Of a stretch of 50,746 nt of DNA, positions 23,245 through 31,640 are shown piece after piece. The DNA is from Neobacillus jeddahensis. Its GTDB lineage: Bacteria > Bacillota > Bacilli > Bacillales > Cytobacillaceae. A program made the translations under genes and the position numbers. A model generated the notes under the pieces. The model did not search any database and was not told the origin of the DNA. It was given only the letters and a program-made list of their open reading frames with translations. The DNA lies in the NCBI RefSeq assembly GCF_000612625.1, contig NZ_CCAS010000032.1:1-50746 (forward strand). The letters run 5' to 3'. Numbering within the stretch: the stretch's first letter is position 1; each line of letters starts with the position of its first letter.

Positions 23245-24030
23245 TTATTGGGCTGTATAGCCACCATCTAAAATAACAGCTTGCCCTGTTACGCCTCGCC
23301 CTTTGTCACTGGCTAGAAAGACAGCGTAATCGGCAATTTCCGTGACACTTAAAAGTCGCCGTTGTGGTACTAGTGGGAAAAGAACATCTTCGAGCACACG
23401 ATCCACACTGACATTTCTCGTCTTCGCTAAATCGCCCATCTGATTTCTCACCAGTGGTGTATCAACATACCCTGGGCATAAAGCATTAACAGTGATACCA
23501 TCGGCTGCACCTTCTAATGCCGCTACTTTCGTCAACCCAATCACCCCATGTTTTGCACTATTGTAGGCCGCCTTGCCAGCAAAGCCGATCACTCCATTGA
23601 TCGACGCCATATTAATGATCCTGCCAAAGCCTTGTTTCTTCATGATTGGGAAGACATTTTTTATCCCAATAAACGGTGCCGTTAGCATAATTTTGATGAG
23701 TAATTCAAATTTTTCCGTCGGGAATTCCTCGAGCGGTGCGACATATTGCATCCCCGCATTGTTGACTAAAATATCTAGGCTTCCAAATGTTTGATAGGCA
23801 TGCTGGAGGCTATTCGTGAACACCGCTTCATTGGTCACATCACATGGAGCCGATAGAGCGGTAAATCCATTCCTGGTTAACTCAGCTGCCACCTGCTCAC
23901 ATTTCTCAGCGTGTAAATCAGAGATGACCACGTTTGCACCTTCTTCTGCAAACGTCTTCGCTATTTCCAAACCAATTCCACTTGCAGACCCTGTAATAAA
24001 TGCTGTTTTTCCTTCTAATAGCTTACTCAC
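23245..24030 (-). CDS. 3-hydroxybutyrate dehydrogenase (SDR family)
   Basis: 261-residue short-chain dehydrogenase oxidising D-3-hydroxybutyrate to acetoacetate with NAD+. Cofactor motif TGSASGIG (14-21), NNAG (around 90-93), catalytic Ser in INMASINGV and YNSAK (Tyr and Lys). The C-terminal ends VTGQAVILDGGYTAQ. The block SAKHGVIGLTKVAALEGA is typical of bacterial BDH enzymes. It follows the GntP permease by 47 nt and shares its sigma-54 promoter; together they import and oxidise hydroxybutyrate, a PHB breakdown product. Confidence 0.92.
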   Translation of the reverse strand: MSKLLEGKTAFITGSASGIGLEIAKTFAEEGANVVISDLHAEKCEQVAAELTRNGFTALSAPCDVTNEAVFTNSLQHAYQTFGSLDILVNNAGMQYVAPLEEFPTEKFELLIKIMLTAPFIGIKNVFPIMKKQGFGRIINMASINGVIGFAGKAAYNSAKHGVIGLTKVAALEGAADGITVNALCPGYVDTPLVRNQMGDLAKTRNVSVDRVLEDVLFPLVPQRRLLSVTEIADYAVFLASDKGRGVTGQAVILDGGYTAQ

Positions 24031-24077
24031 CCGAGAATCCTCCTTAAATGGCTAGACCTTCCTATTAAACTTTCTTT

Positions 24078-25517
24078 TTATATAATCCCAAAAATAGAAT
24101 AAAGGGCAATTACAAAAAACACCGCTAATGTTTTAATAATGGTTACAGCAAAAATGTCACGATAGGATTGTTTATGGGTCAAGCCTGTCACGGCGAGTAA
24201 GGTAATGACCGCACCATTATGCGGAAGGGTATCCATCCCACCGGAGGCCATAGCAACAACACGATGCATGACTTCTGGCGGAATATTGGCAGCAGCAATT
24301 GCTTGATTGTACTTATCAGCCATTGCCCCTAAGGCAATCCCCATTCCCCCTGAGGCGGAACCCGTAATCCCAGCAAGAGTGCTTGTCGTCACAGCACCAT
24401 TCACAAGCGGATTCGTAAAGGTGCTGGAGATACCGTCACTAACCTTGGCAAACCCTGGGAGTGAGGAAATGATCCCGCCAAAACCATATTCAGCACCCGT
24501 ATTCATCGTCGCGAGCAAGGCTCCGGCAATACTAAGGTTTAAGCCTTCTTTAAAATTCACAGTTACCCGTTTCCAGTCAAACGCTAAGGTTGTGATGATC
24601 CCAACAACCAATGCCATTTCAATTGCCCATATGGCAGCGGATGCTGTGACATCAACGCTATAGGTTTTTAACCCAATTGCTGAAAAATCAAAGCCATTCG
24701 GATACCATTTGGGGATGTAGGTAATAAATAATTTATTGGTTACCCCGACCAACACGAGTGGGACAAACGCCATAATTTGTCGTAAAACAGATTGACTAGT
24801 GGTTAAATCAGGAACTGGCTGTTCTATTTCGACCGCGACTGCCCTATCCACTGCTGCGGCATCCTCTGTCGCAAATCCATAATAACCTTCGCCCGCTTTT
24901 GCGGCTTTTTTCCTTCTGGTTTCCAGATACAATAATCCAAGCCCAAGGACAAAAATGGCCCCGATTATTCCAAGTGCCGGTGCTGCATAGATATCGGTTT
25001 TAAAGAAGGCAATTGGAATGACGTTTTGAATTTGCGGTGTTCCTGGAAGGGCATCCATCGTAAAGGTGAAGGCACCTAGTGCAATTGTTCCTGGAATGAG
25101 ACGTTTTGGAATATTGGCTTCTCTAAACAATTGCGCCGCAAACGGATAAATGGCAAACACGGCAACGAATAAGCTGACACCGCTATAGGTTAAAATCGCC
25201 CCTAAAAGAATAATCGTCAGCATCGCCCGTTTAGCACCAATGAGTCGAACAATCGTCTTCGCAATGGATTCGGCAATTCCGGACATTTCCACTACCTTCC
25301 CAAAAATGGCCCCTAATAAGAATACTGGAAAGTACGATTTAATAAACCCGACCATTTTTTCCATAAAGACACCAGAGAAGAAAGGTAACACATGACTTGG
25401 ATCAATCAATAAAACAGCTAAAAGTGCACAGATCGGAGCGAATAAAATAACGGAAAAGCCTCGGTAGGCAACAAACATTAGTAGCCCCAATGACAATAGA
25501 ATAATAAGTAGTTGCAT
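24078..25517 (-). CDS. GntP-family permease, probable hydroxybutyrate importer
   Basis: 479-residue membrane protein of the GntP/CitMHS superfamily with 12-14 helices. Family blocks are GAIFGKVVEMSGIAESIAKTIV, LTYSGVSLFVAVFAIYPFA, and near the end ASGGMDTLPHNGAVITLLAVTGL. Classical GntP proteins carry gluconate, but the copy paired with 3-hydroxybutyrate dehydrogenase is often an organic-acid importer; the substrate here is inferred from the neighbour. First gene of the operon driven by the -24/-12 promoter. The start follows GGGGGATATCC. Confidence 0.88.
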   Translation of the reverse strand: MQLLIILLSLGLLMFVAYRGFSVILFAPICALLAVLLIDPSHVLPFFSGVFMEKMVGFIKSYFPVFLLGAIFGKVVEMSGIAESIAKTIVRLIGAKRAMLTIILLGAILTYSGVSLFVAVFAIYPFAAQLFREANIPKRLIPGTIALGAFTFTMDALPGTPQIQNVIPIAFFKTDIYAAPALGIIGAIFVLGLGLLYLETRRKKAAKAGEGYYGFATEDAAAVDRAVAVEIEQPVPDLTTSQSVLRQIMAFVPLVLVGVTNKLFITYIPKWYPNGFDFSAIGLKTYSVDVTASAAIWAIEMALVVGIITTLAFDWKRVTVNFKEGLNLSIAGALLATMNTGAEYGFGGIISSLPGFAKVSDGISSTFTNPLVNGAVTTSTLAGITGSASGGMGIALGAMADKYNQAIAAANIPPEVMHRVVAMASGGMDTLPHNGAVITLLAVTGLTHKQSYRDIFAVTIIKTLAVFFVIALYSIFGII

Positions 25518-25572
25518 GGATATCCCCCTTTGTCGTGTTTGTAAACTTCCAATTCCTTATTCCTCCAACAAA

Positions 25573-25588
25573 AAGTAAGCGCTTGCAA
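25573..25588 (-). promoter_or_regulatory. cre-like CcpA site downstream of the sigma-54 promoter
   Basis: On the minus strand TTGCAAGCGCTTACTT fits the relaxed cre consensus WTGNAANCGNWNNCAW at all but one position. It lies between the -12 element and the GntP start, where CcpA could block transcription as a roadblock when glucose is present. Site assigned by eye. Confidence 0.6.
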
Positions 25589-25613
25589 ACAGGAAGTTAC
25601 ACTGTTTCTGTTG

Positions 25614-25630
25614 TGCAATTATTGTGCCAA
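25614..25630 (-). promoter_or_regulatory. Sigma-54 (-24/-12) promoter of gntP-hbd operon
   Basis: On the minus strand TTGGCAC-N5-TTGCA holds the invariant GG and GC at the correct spacing of the -24/-12 consensus TGGCAC-N5-TTGCW. It lies 97 nt upstream of the permease start codon, in a divergence-free gap, with an activator gene of the sigma-54 class in the same cluster. Confidence 0.9.
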
Positions 25631-25736
25631 TTTTACAAAAAAATGAATATTCTCTTAATTCCATACAAGCAAATTACGAATTTCTAACTTTATTACTATC
25701 GGAACATTTATTATAGGATTAAAAGAGAAGGAATTA

Positions 25737-25754
25737 ATTCCGCTATTCCGGAAT
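25737..25754. promoter_or_regulatory. Enhancer site 1: ATTCCG-N6-CGGAAT
   Basis: A palindrome with 6-nt arms ATTCCG and CGGAAT around CTATTC. It is 107 nt upstream of the -24 element and identical in its arms to two further copies. Enhancer sites bound by sigma-54 activators usually lie in this range. Confidence 0.8.
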
Positions 25755-25770
25755 ATAAGCTGAATTGCCA

Positions 25771-25788
25771 ATTCCGTAATGGCGGAAT
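25771..25788. promoter_or_regulatory. Enhancer site 2: ATTCCG-N6-CGGAAT
   Basis: Second 18-nt copy, with spacer TAATGG. It starts 34 nt after the start of site 1 and abuts site 3, giving a double site suited to oligomeric binding. Confidence 0.8.
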
Positions 25789-25806
25789 ATTCCGTTTTTG
25801 CGGAAT
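25789..25806. promoter_or_regulatory. Enhancer site 3: ATTCCG-N6-CGGAAT
   Basis: Third 18-nt copy, with spacer TTTTTG, directly continuing site 2 with no gap. All three spacers differ in sequence but are exactly 6 nt, which points to a real binding site and not to a decayed repeat. Confidence 0.8.
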
Positions 25807-25821
25807 CAATTCCATCAACTG

Positions 25822-25850
25822 AAAAAGACCTTCCGCTAAGCGAAAAGGTC
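25822..25850 (-). terminator. Intrinsic terminator after the M20 amidohydrolase
   Basis: On the minus strand GACCTTTTCGC and GCGGAAGGTC pair around a 4-nt loop and are followed by TTTTTC. It ends the amidohydrolase transcript 43 nt past its stop codon, just before the enhancer sites. Confidence 0.8.
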
Positions 25851-25892
25851 TCCAACCCTGCTGCACATATGTCACCAAACTAAGCTTTTTTG

Positions 25893-27125
25893 TTATTTCG
25901 ATAAAAGGGCAAGAACCGTATCCAGCACCACATTTACCCCTTTTTCACAGTCCTCCCATGTCGTCAGTTCTTCCTCACAATGGCTTTTCCCATTTATACT
26001 TGGAACAAATAACATCGCAGTAGGAACATAGCTCGCAATAAATTGGGCATCATGTCCGGCCCCACTTACCATTCGTTTATTCGAATAGCCAAGGGATTGG
26101 GCTGATTGGTCAAAGTGCTGTAATAGTTCTTGATCAAACCAAACCGTATCACGATCCCATAATTTAGTCGTCTTCACCTCACAGCCCTCGTTTACGCCTA
26201 AGTACGGAAGTCCTTGGATGAAATCCTTGACAGCATTAACGATTTCCATGTCTTTATGCCGTGCCTCTAGGGTAAAAATTACCTTATTCGGAATCACCGT
26301 GTGGATACTCGGATACACGTTCACACGACCAATCGTAAAAACAAGCTCCTCGTCTAGCGAGCCCAAATGCTTACGAATTTCATTAATCAAATTATTGGTG
26401 GCAAACAGGGCATCCTTCCGCATACTCATCGGTGTTGTGCCGGCATGGTCCGATTCCCCGGTCACTTCAATCTCATAGCACGCCATTCCGACCACACATT
26501 CTACTACCCCGATGGCAAGTGCCTCTTTTTCAAGAATCGGACCCTGTTCTATATGTAACTCTAAAAACGCTGTCCCTTCCTGCAAACGATTCTCTATTTG
26601 CCCTTCATACCCACTTTTCTTTAAAGCTTCCTCAAAGGTCACTCCGTCTGCATCGACCTTTTGCAGCATGACCGCTTTTTCAAATTTTCCTGAGAGTACG
26701 CCCGATGCCATCATCGAAGGTTCAAATCTAGCTCCTTCTTCATTGGTAAAATTGACAAGTGTAATCGGGATTTGCGGTTTGATCTTGTTTTCTACCAAGG
26801 TACGTACAACCTCTAATCCTGTTAACACTCCTAAGACACCATCAAATCGGCCCCCCTTTTTAACTGAATCCAAGTGTGAGCCAATCAAAATCGGCGGTTT
26901 GTTTTCGATCCCTTCAAGTGTTGCATACATGCAGCCCATGTCATCTACTTTGACAGTTAAGCCTAATTCCTCACAGCAGGTGCGAAAGTAATCTCGGACG
27001 CGACAATCTTCCTCAGAAAGGGACAAGCGGGTTACTCCATTATTCTCTGTCTGCCCAAAGTCAGCAAATTGCTCCAATGTCTGCTTCAATCTGTCCCCAT
27101 TGATCAATAACTTTTGTCGTTGCAT
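25893..27125 (-). CDS. M20-family amidase (allantoate amidohydrolase / N-carbamoyl-L-amino-acid hydrolase)
   Basis: 410-residue binuclear-metal hydrolase of the AmaB/HyuC/AllC group, which cleaves carbamoyl or ureido groups. Metal ligands are H84 (GSHLDS), D95 (GGRFDGVLGV), the Glu pair E129/E130 in NFTNEEGARF, and a His in ELHIEQGP; the dimerisation domain has GESDHAGTTPM. The C-terminal block SGAGHDAQFIA is typical. Substrate cannot be told from sequence: no allantoin or hydantoin genes lie beside it. Monocistronic, with its own promoter and terminator. Confidence 0.88.
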   Translation of the reverse strand: MQRQKLLINGDRLKQTLEQFADFGQTENNGVTRLSLSEEDCRVRDYFRTCCEELGLTVKVDDMGCMYATLEGIENKPPILIGSHLDSVKKGGRFDGVLGVLTGLEVVRTLVENKIKPQIPITLVNFTNEEGARFEPSMMASGVLSGKFEKAVMLQKVDADGVTFEEALKKSGYEGQIENRLQEGTAFLELHIEQGPILEKEALAIGVVECVVGMACYEIEVTGESDHAGTTPMSMRKDALFATNNLINEIRKHLGSLDEELVFTIGRVNVYPSIHTVIPNKVIFTLEARHKDMEIVNAVKDFIQGLPYLGVNEGCEVKTTKLWDRDTVWFDQELLQHFDQSAQSLGYSNKRMVSGAGHDAQFIASYVPTAMLFVPSINGKSHCEEELTTWEDCEKGVNVVLDTVLALLSK

Positions 27126-27240
27126 TAGTAAGCACTCTCCTTTTTAAAATACTGATCCTGCCTGGTCATCAAGTATGTTTAATAAACTCATAGAGTACAA
27201 AAGTGTAGATATTCTTTCTAAATATTCAGTTAACATTTCT

Positions 27241-27268
27241 ATTATACACCACCACCCCTGCCTGTCAT
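27241..27268 (-). promoter_or_regulatory. Promoter of the M20 amidohydrolase
   Basis: On the minus strand there is -35 ATGACA (27263-27268), a 16-nt G-rich spacer and -10 TATAAT (27241-27246). It lies about 115 nt upstream of the start; the leader 27126-27240 holds no clear riboswitch. Confidence 0.6.
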
Positions 27269-27334
27269 TAGACAAAACATAAAATCTCTCCCATGAATAA
27301 TTTGCTCTTTTGTATGATTTTTCCCTTTGTTATA

Positions 27335-27376
27335 AAAAAAAGTGAAATGGGGATCCACTCTCTCCCATTTCACTTT
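27335..27376 (-). terminator. Intrinsic terminator after the amino-acid binding protein
   Basis: On the minus strand AAAGTGAAATGGG and CCCATTTCACTTT pair (13 bp) and are followed by TTTTT, just past the stop of the binding-protein gene. Confidence 0.88.
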
Positions 27377-27382
27377 TGCCGT

Positions 27383-28558
27383 TTATTCTGGATTTACTTT
27401 TGTATTAAAGACTTGCTTGCCATCTTTGTACTCTAACACAGTTGCTGATTTAATTGGGTTATGGTTTTTATCAATCGTGACAATCCCAGTTACTAAGGAT
27501 AAGTCTTTCGTTTTTGCTAAGGCATCCTTAATTTTACTTGAATCTGTACTGCCAGCACGCTCGATGGCATCGGCTAATAGATAAACAGAATCATAGCCAA
27601 GGGCATTGAAGGCATTTGGTGATGCACCATCGTTTTGATCTTTAAAAGTTGACACAAACGTTTGAATCTTTTTATCAGGATCTTCAGAAGAGTAGTGGTT
27701 CGTAATAAATGTATTATTTAACGCATCAGCTCCAGCTAACTCTACTAGCTTAGGTGAATCCCAGCCATCAGCGCCCATTAATGGTGCTGTAATTCCCATT
27801 TCGCGTGCTTGTTTTACAATTAGGCCCACCTCTTCGTAGTATCCAGGGATAAAGATAAACTCTGGATTTTTTGATTTAATCCGAGTTAGGGTAGCACGGA
27901 AGTCCGTATCCTTCGCTACATAGGCTTCTTCCGCCACAATTTTACCTCCTGCCGCTTTGAACGTTTCTTTAAATGAGGCTGCTAGTCCTTTTGCATAATC
28001 ACTGGCACTATCCGCAAAAATAGCAACGTTCTTTACCTTTAATTCCTTGGAAGCAAAGTTTGCTGCAACCGTTCCTTGGAACGGATCAATAAACGATGTA
28101 CGGAAAACAAATTCATTCAATTTCCCTTTTTCCGTAACCGTTACATTTGGACTTGTTCCAGAAGGAGTTAACAAAACTGTTTTATTACTATTAGCAATTT
28201 CCGTCTGGGCAACTGTGTCCCCGCTAGTGGCAGCCCCAATAATCGCGGTTACCTTATCCTGACTGGTTAACTTGATGGCACCATTGGTAGCTTCGGCAGC
28301 ATCTGATTTATTATCGACTTTTACAACATCGAGCTTTTTACCATCTACTCCACCTTTTTTATTAATTTCGTCGACGGCAAGATTGATTCCTGCGGCAAGT
28401 GACTCACCATAAGAGGCAACGCCACCCGAAAGCTCTAAGTTAACCCCGACTTTGATTGTCTTACTTTCGCCAGAACTCTCTTTCGCTCCTGAACATCCCG
28501 CTAATACTCCTGCCAATAATGTCGATGCCATAAACATCTTTGCAAAATTCTTCTTCAT
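27383..28558 (-). CDS. Branched-chain amino-acid ABC transporter binding lipoprotein (LivJ-like)
   Basis: 391-residue extracellular lipoprotein. Signal peptide with lipobox LLAGVLAGC (Cys22), then a Peripla_BP_6 type I fold: KTIKVGVNLELSGGVASYGESLAAGINLAVDEIN, with the middle GAATSGDTVAQTEIANSNKTVLLTPSGTSP typical of LivJ/LivK. Binds Leu/Ile/Val or a related ligand for a LivHMGF importer, whose permease and ATPase genes are not here. Monocistronic. Two CodY-like boxes lie in its leader, which would fit repression when branched-chain amino acids are plentiful. Confidence 0.92.
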   Translation of the reverse strand: MKKNFAKMFMASTLLAGVLAGCSGAKESSGESKTIKVGVNLELSGGVASYGESLAAGINLAVDEINKKGGVDGKKLDVVKVDNKSDAAEATNGAIKLTSQDKVTAIIGAATSGDTVAQTEIANSNKTVLLTPSGTSPNVTVTEKGKLNEFVFRTSFIDPFQGTVAANFASKELKVKNVAIFADSASDYAKGLAASFKETFKAAGGKIVAEEAYVAKDTDFRATLTRIKSKNPEFIFIPGYYEEVGLIVKQAREMGITAPLMGADGWDSPKLVELAGADALNNTFITNHYSSEDPDKKIQTFVSTFKDQNDGASPNAFNALGYDSVYLLADAIERAGSTDSSKIKDALAKTKDLSLVTGIVTIDKNHNPIKSATVLEYKDGKQVFNTKVNPE

Positions 28559-28583
28559 GTTGAAATTCCCCTTTTATTATCCG

Positions 28584-28598
28584 ATTTTTCTGAAATTT
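28584..28598. promoter_or_regulatory. CodY-like box 1
   Basis: ATTTTTCTGAAATTT matches the CodY 15-mer AATTTTCWGAAAATT at 13 of 15 positions. It lies 26 nt upstream of the binding-protein start codon. Binding by CodY is inferred from sequence and from the gene's function. Confidence 0.65.
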
Positions 28599-28717
28599 AG
28601 AGACATAAAAACCTGTCCCGTTAAAGATAAAATGTTTTGGTTCGTTATTAAATGAATGAATGAAACTATTTTAATACTATTTTTGTCTCTCGTCTAGTAT
28701 ATTATTTATTAATTTTA

Positions 28718-28732
28718 ATTTTTCTGAAATTA
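28718..28732. promoter_or_regulatory. CodY-like box 2
   Basis: ATTTTTCTGAAATTA matches the CodY 15-mer at 12 of 15 positions, 134 nt from box 1 in the same orientation. Two copies before one gene make chance less likely, though the region is AT-rich. Confidence 0.55.
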
Positions 28733-28739
28733 ATAGTTT

Positions 28740-28770
28740 CAAATAGTTTGAGGATAGAACAAACTATTTG
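28740..28770. promoter_or_regulatory. Perfect inverted repeat CAAATAGTTTG ... CAAACTATTTG
   Basis: Two 11-nt arms (28740-28750 and 28760-28770) pair perfectly around 9 nt. The half-site AATAGTTTC / GAAACTATT recurs at 28732-28740 and 28662-28670. Dense copies of this motif upstream of the binding-protein gene suggest an operator for an unidentified regulator, next to CodY box 2. Confidence 0.6.
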
Positions 28771-28850
28771 CGAAATAATAATTGGAACACTCAATATTAT
28801 TTTTGATTTATAGCATTCTCCCCACAAAAATATCCTAGGATATCTATATA

Positions 28851-28881
28851 AAAAAACAGTCCCCATTGGAGACTGTTTTTT
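28851..28881 (-). terminator. Intrinsic terminator of the mgl-type operon
   Basis: On the minus strand AAAAACAGTCTCC and GGGACTGTTTTTT form a stem with an AATG loop and a T tail, directly after the permease stop. Confidence 0.88.
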
Positions 28882-28889
28882 ACTAGTCT

Positions 28890-29912
28890 TTATTTTTTCT
28901 TAGCATGTTTACGCATGTCGAAGGCTACAGCAACGACAATGATGAGTCCTTTTACAATGAATTGGATGTATGGACTAACACCTAGGAAAGCTAGACCGTA
29001 GTTGATGATTTGGAAAATGAGTACCCCAGTTACAACCCCTGGAACTGAACCAATACCACCAGATAATGATACACCACCGACCACACAAGCTGCGATCGCA
29101 TCAAGTTCATACATATTACCTGTATTATTTGTCGCACTACCTACACGACCTGCTTCAAGTGTACCAGAGAAGCCATATAGTAGACCGGCAATCATGTAAA
29201 TAATGATAAGATTTCTTGCAACGTTTACACCGGAAACCTTTGCTGCTTCAGGGTTACCTCCGATGGCAAACATATTTTTACCAAGCTGTGTCTTATTCCA
29301 TATGACCCAGATCACTACTGTCGCAATAATCGCGTATAGAACAAGATATGGAATTTCATATGATCCGATTGGAATCCCACGTTGAGCAAAAGTAGTAAAT
29401 TTTTCACTTAGTCCTCCAATTGGCTGTGCCCCATATGGAGGACGGTCAAAATAGATAGATGTCATTCCATAGACGCCAATCATCATCCCAAGTGTTGCAA
29501 TAAAAGGAGGAACGTGTAACTTCGCTACAATCACACCATTTAGTGTCGCAATTAAGCCTGTTGCCAACATTGCAATCAGAATTGGAACAATCAATGGTAA
29601 TTCTGGTAGATTCGGATACATTTTGTATGCATAGTCACCAGCTTGCAGCATCGAGGCCGAGACAACAGCGGCAAGTCCAACCATCCGTCCTGCCGATAAG
29701 TCGGTACCAGCTGTAATGAGGATCCCTGCCATCCCGAGGGCAATGATAATCCGGGAAGAGGATTGACTTAATATATTGATAAGGTTTGTCACTGATAGAA
29801 AGTCTGGAGAAGCGATAACAATTCCAACAACTAGTAAAATCAAGAAAACATAAATTACATTATCGAAGAGCCATTTGGTTATATTGGTTGTTTGTGAAGC
29901 TGAATTTTTCAT
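28890..29912 (-). CDS. mglC: Galactose/methyl-galactoside ABC transporter permease (MglC-like)
   Basis: 340-residue permease of the RbsC/MglC/XylH family with 8-10 helices. Conserved blocks GMAGILITAGTDLSAGRMVGL, NGVIVAKLHVPPFIATLGMM and GGVSLSGGIGSVPGVVTGVLI are all present. The order binding protein, double ATPase, permease and the strong similarity of the permease to MglC (FDRPPYGAQPIGG) support galactose as substrate. Start at ATG 29912, 8 nt after AGGAGG. It is the last gene of the operon, 12 nt after the ATPase gene. Confidence 0.9.
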   Translation of the reverse strand: MKNSASQTTNITKWLFDNVIYVFLILLVVGIVIASPDFLSVTNLINILSQSSSRIIIALGMAGILITAGTDLSAGRMVGLAAVVSASMLQAGDYAYKMYPNLPELPLIVPILIAMLATGLIATLNGVIVAKLHVPPFIATLGMMIGVYGMTSIYFDRPPYGAQPIGGLSEKFTTFAQRGIPIGSYEIPYLVLYAIIATVVIWVIWNKTQLGKNMFAIGGNPEAAKVSGVNVARNLIIIYMIAGLLYGFSGTLEAGRVGSATNNTGNMYELDAIAACVVGGVSLSGGIGSVPGVVTGVLIFQIINYGLAFLGVSPYIQFIVKGLIIVVAVAFDMRKHAKKK

Positions 29913-29924
29913 GTGCATCTCCTC

Positions 29925-31430
29925 CTAATACAAAGCTGCTAATCGCATAATTTCTTCTTGGGAAGTTGTGGACGTATCGACGATCCCAGCTGCTTTTCCA
30001 TTACTCATTACTAAAATTCGGTCTGTAACACCTAAAAGCTCTGGCATTTCGGAAGAAATCATAATAATTCCCTTGCCATCTGCGGCTAATTCGTTGATTA
30101 ACTGATAAATTTCGAACTTTGCCCCTACATCAATACCCCTTGTTGGTTCGTCTAGTAATAAAATTTCAGGCTTTGTTAACAGCCAGCGCCCGATAATCAC
30201 CTTTTGCTGGTTCCCACCTGAAAGACTTCCAATTGGCGTTTTTTGTGACGGGGTTTTCACGTTCATGGAATCAATGACCCATTTTGTATCATCGGCTACC
30301 TTGCTGTTAGAAAGGAACCCGCTTTTTGTTTTATAGTGCTTCATGTTAGAAATGATGGAGTTAAAACTAATGCTTAGGTCTGGAAAAATTCCTGTTGATC
30401 TTCGTTCTTCTGTTACAAGGGCAAATCCATTTTTAATGGCATGCTGTGGCGTAGGGTTATTAACCAACTTACCATTTAATTCAATCGATCCCGATGATAA
30501 CGCCCTGATCCCAAATAATGCCTCCACGACTTCCGTTCGTTTTGACCCGACTAATCCCGCAATTCCTATGATTTCACCTTTCTTCAATTCGAAGCTAACA
30601 TTTGAAAAAGAAGGTTGTGTTTCAGCAGTCAAATCCGATACTTTTAAAATGACATCACCAGGTTTGTTGACCTTTTCAGGGAAACGCTGTGATAAATCAC
30701 GACCAACCATTAGCTTGATGATTTCGTCTGTGGTGAGGTCCTTCGCACTTTTGGTCGCAATATATTGACCGTCACGCATAATCGTTACTTCATCAGAAAT
30801 CTTTAAGATTTCCTCCATTTTGTGCGAAATGTAGATGATGGCGACATTCTCACTTTGGAGCCTTCTAATGATTCTAAAGAGGTGATTTACCTCTGTCTCG
30901 GTTAGTGATGAGGTTGGCTCATCCATCACGATTATTTTTGAATGATAGGAGACGGCCTTCGCAATTTCTACCATCTGCATTTCCGAAACAGACAAGGTAC
31001 TTACCTTACTGCGTGGATCAATATGGATGTCAAGGCTATCAAAAATTGCCTTTGTCTCTTCGTACATCTTCTTTTCATCGATAAAGATTCCCTTTTTGGG
31101 ATAACGACCTAACCAAAGATTATCCATGACATTTTGCTGACGTACTTGATTTAGTTCTTGGTGCACCATGGATACACCGTTTTCTAAAGCCTGCTTGGAG
31201 TTGGCAAATGAAATCTCTTTTCCGTCAAAGTGAATTTTGCCTTCATCCATCGAATAAATTCCAAATAGACATTTCATTAAGGTCGATTTGCCTGCTCCAT
31301 TTTCGCCCATTAAGGCATGTACCGAACCGGGCCTCACTTTCAAGGAAACATTGTCTAATGCGAGTACCCCAGGGAATCTTTTCGTTATATTGAGCATTTC
31401 AAGTAGATTGGTAGAACTAGATTCTGACAT
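29925..31430 (-). CDS. mglA: Galactose ABC transporter ATPase, double domain (MglA-like)
   Basis: 501-residue ATPase with two tandem ABC domains, as in MglA, RbsA and XylG. Domain 1 has Walker [11 protein letters not shown], signature [13 protein letters not shown] and Walker [12 protein letters not shown]. In domain 2 the Walker A is degenerate ([10 protein letters not shown]), but signature LSGGNQQKV and Walker [13 protein letters not shown] are intact, the normal asymmetry in this family. It lies 12 nt upstream of mglC. A structured 210-nt gap separates it from mglB. Confidence 0.93.
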   Translation of the reverse strand: MSESSSTNLLEMLNITKRFPGVLALDNVSLKVRPGSVHALMGENGAGKSTLMKCLFGIYSMDEGKIHFDGKEISFANSKQALENGVSMVHQELNQVRQQNVMDNLWLGRYPKKGIFIDEKKMYEETKAIFDSLDIHIDPRSKVSTLSVSEMQMVEIAKAVSYHSKIIVMDEPTSSLTETEVNHLFRIIRRLQSENVAIIYISHKMEEILKISDEVTIMRDGQYIATKSAKDLTTDEIIKLMVGRDLSQRFPEKVNKPGDVILKVSDLTAETQPSFSNVSFELKKGEIIGIAGLVGSKRTEVVEALFGIRALSSGSIELNGKLVNNPTPQHAIKNGFALVTEERRSTGIFPDLSISFNSIISNMKHYKTKSGFLSNSKVADDTKWVIDSMNVKTPSQKTPIGSLSGGNQQKVIIGRWLLTKPEILLLDEPTRGIDVGAKFEIYQLINELAADGKGIIMISSEMPELLGVTDRILVMSNGKAAGIVDTSTTSQEEIMRLAALY

Positions 31431-31552
31431 GAGCGAACCTCCTTGTTAAACCATTTAAAAATATGAGAGTTCTAGTTGATGCATCTCATACTTATTTATA
31501 AAATCATTCGCTGTTTTTAACGGTGTCCATCTCCATGATTGGAGTCTTACCC

Positions 31553-31588
31553 CGAACGAAAGAAAAGCGATCCCTTTTCCTTTGTTCG
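31553..31588. repeat. Hairpin in the mglB-mglA gap (A)
   Basis: CGAACGAAAGAAAAG and the complementary CTTTTCCTTTGTTCG form a long imperfect stem. With the next hairpin it fills the gap after mglB and could stabilise or partly terminate the mglB transcript. Confidence 0.6.
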
Positions 31589-31591
31589 AAG

Positions 31592-31632
31592 AGCGCCAAG
31601 GGGCCAGTTTTCCTCAGCCCCGGACCGGCGCT
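31592..31632. repeat. Hairpin in the mglB-mglA gap (B)
   Basis: AGCGCC and GGCGCT, with inner GGGGC and GCCCC, pair around an AGTTTTCCT loop. It starts 9 nt after the mglB stop on the minus strand. It lacks a long T tract, so it is more likely an mRNA end-protecting hairpin than a terminator. Confidence 0.6.
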
Positions 31633-31640
31633 AGCTCTGC

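Noticed and set aside
25655..25855. A 66-codon minus-strand frame in the gap before the gntP-type gene
   Set aside because: It runs through the three enhancer palindromes and a terminator, and has no RBS.
28890..31430. Assigning the ABC genes to ribose (rbs) or xylose (xyl)
   Set aside because: The binding protein and permease read closest to MglB and MglC, and the operon is embedded in galactose genes; the family is shared, so some doubt remains.
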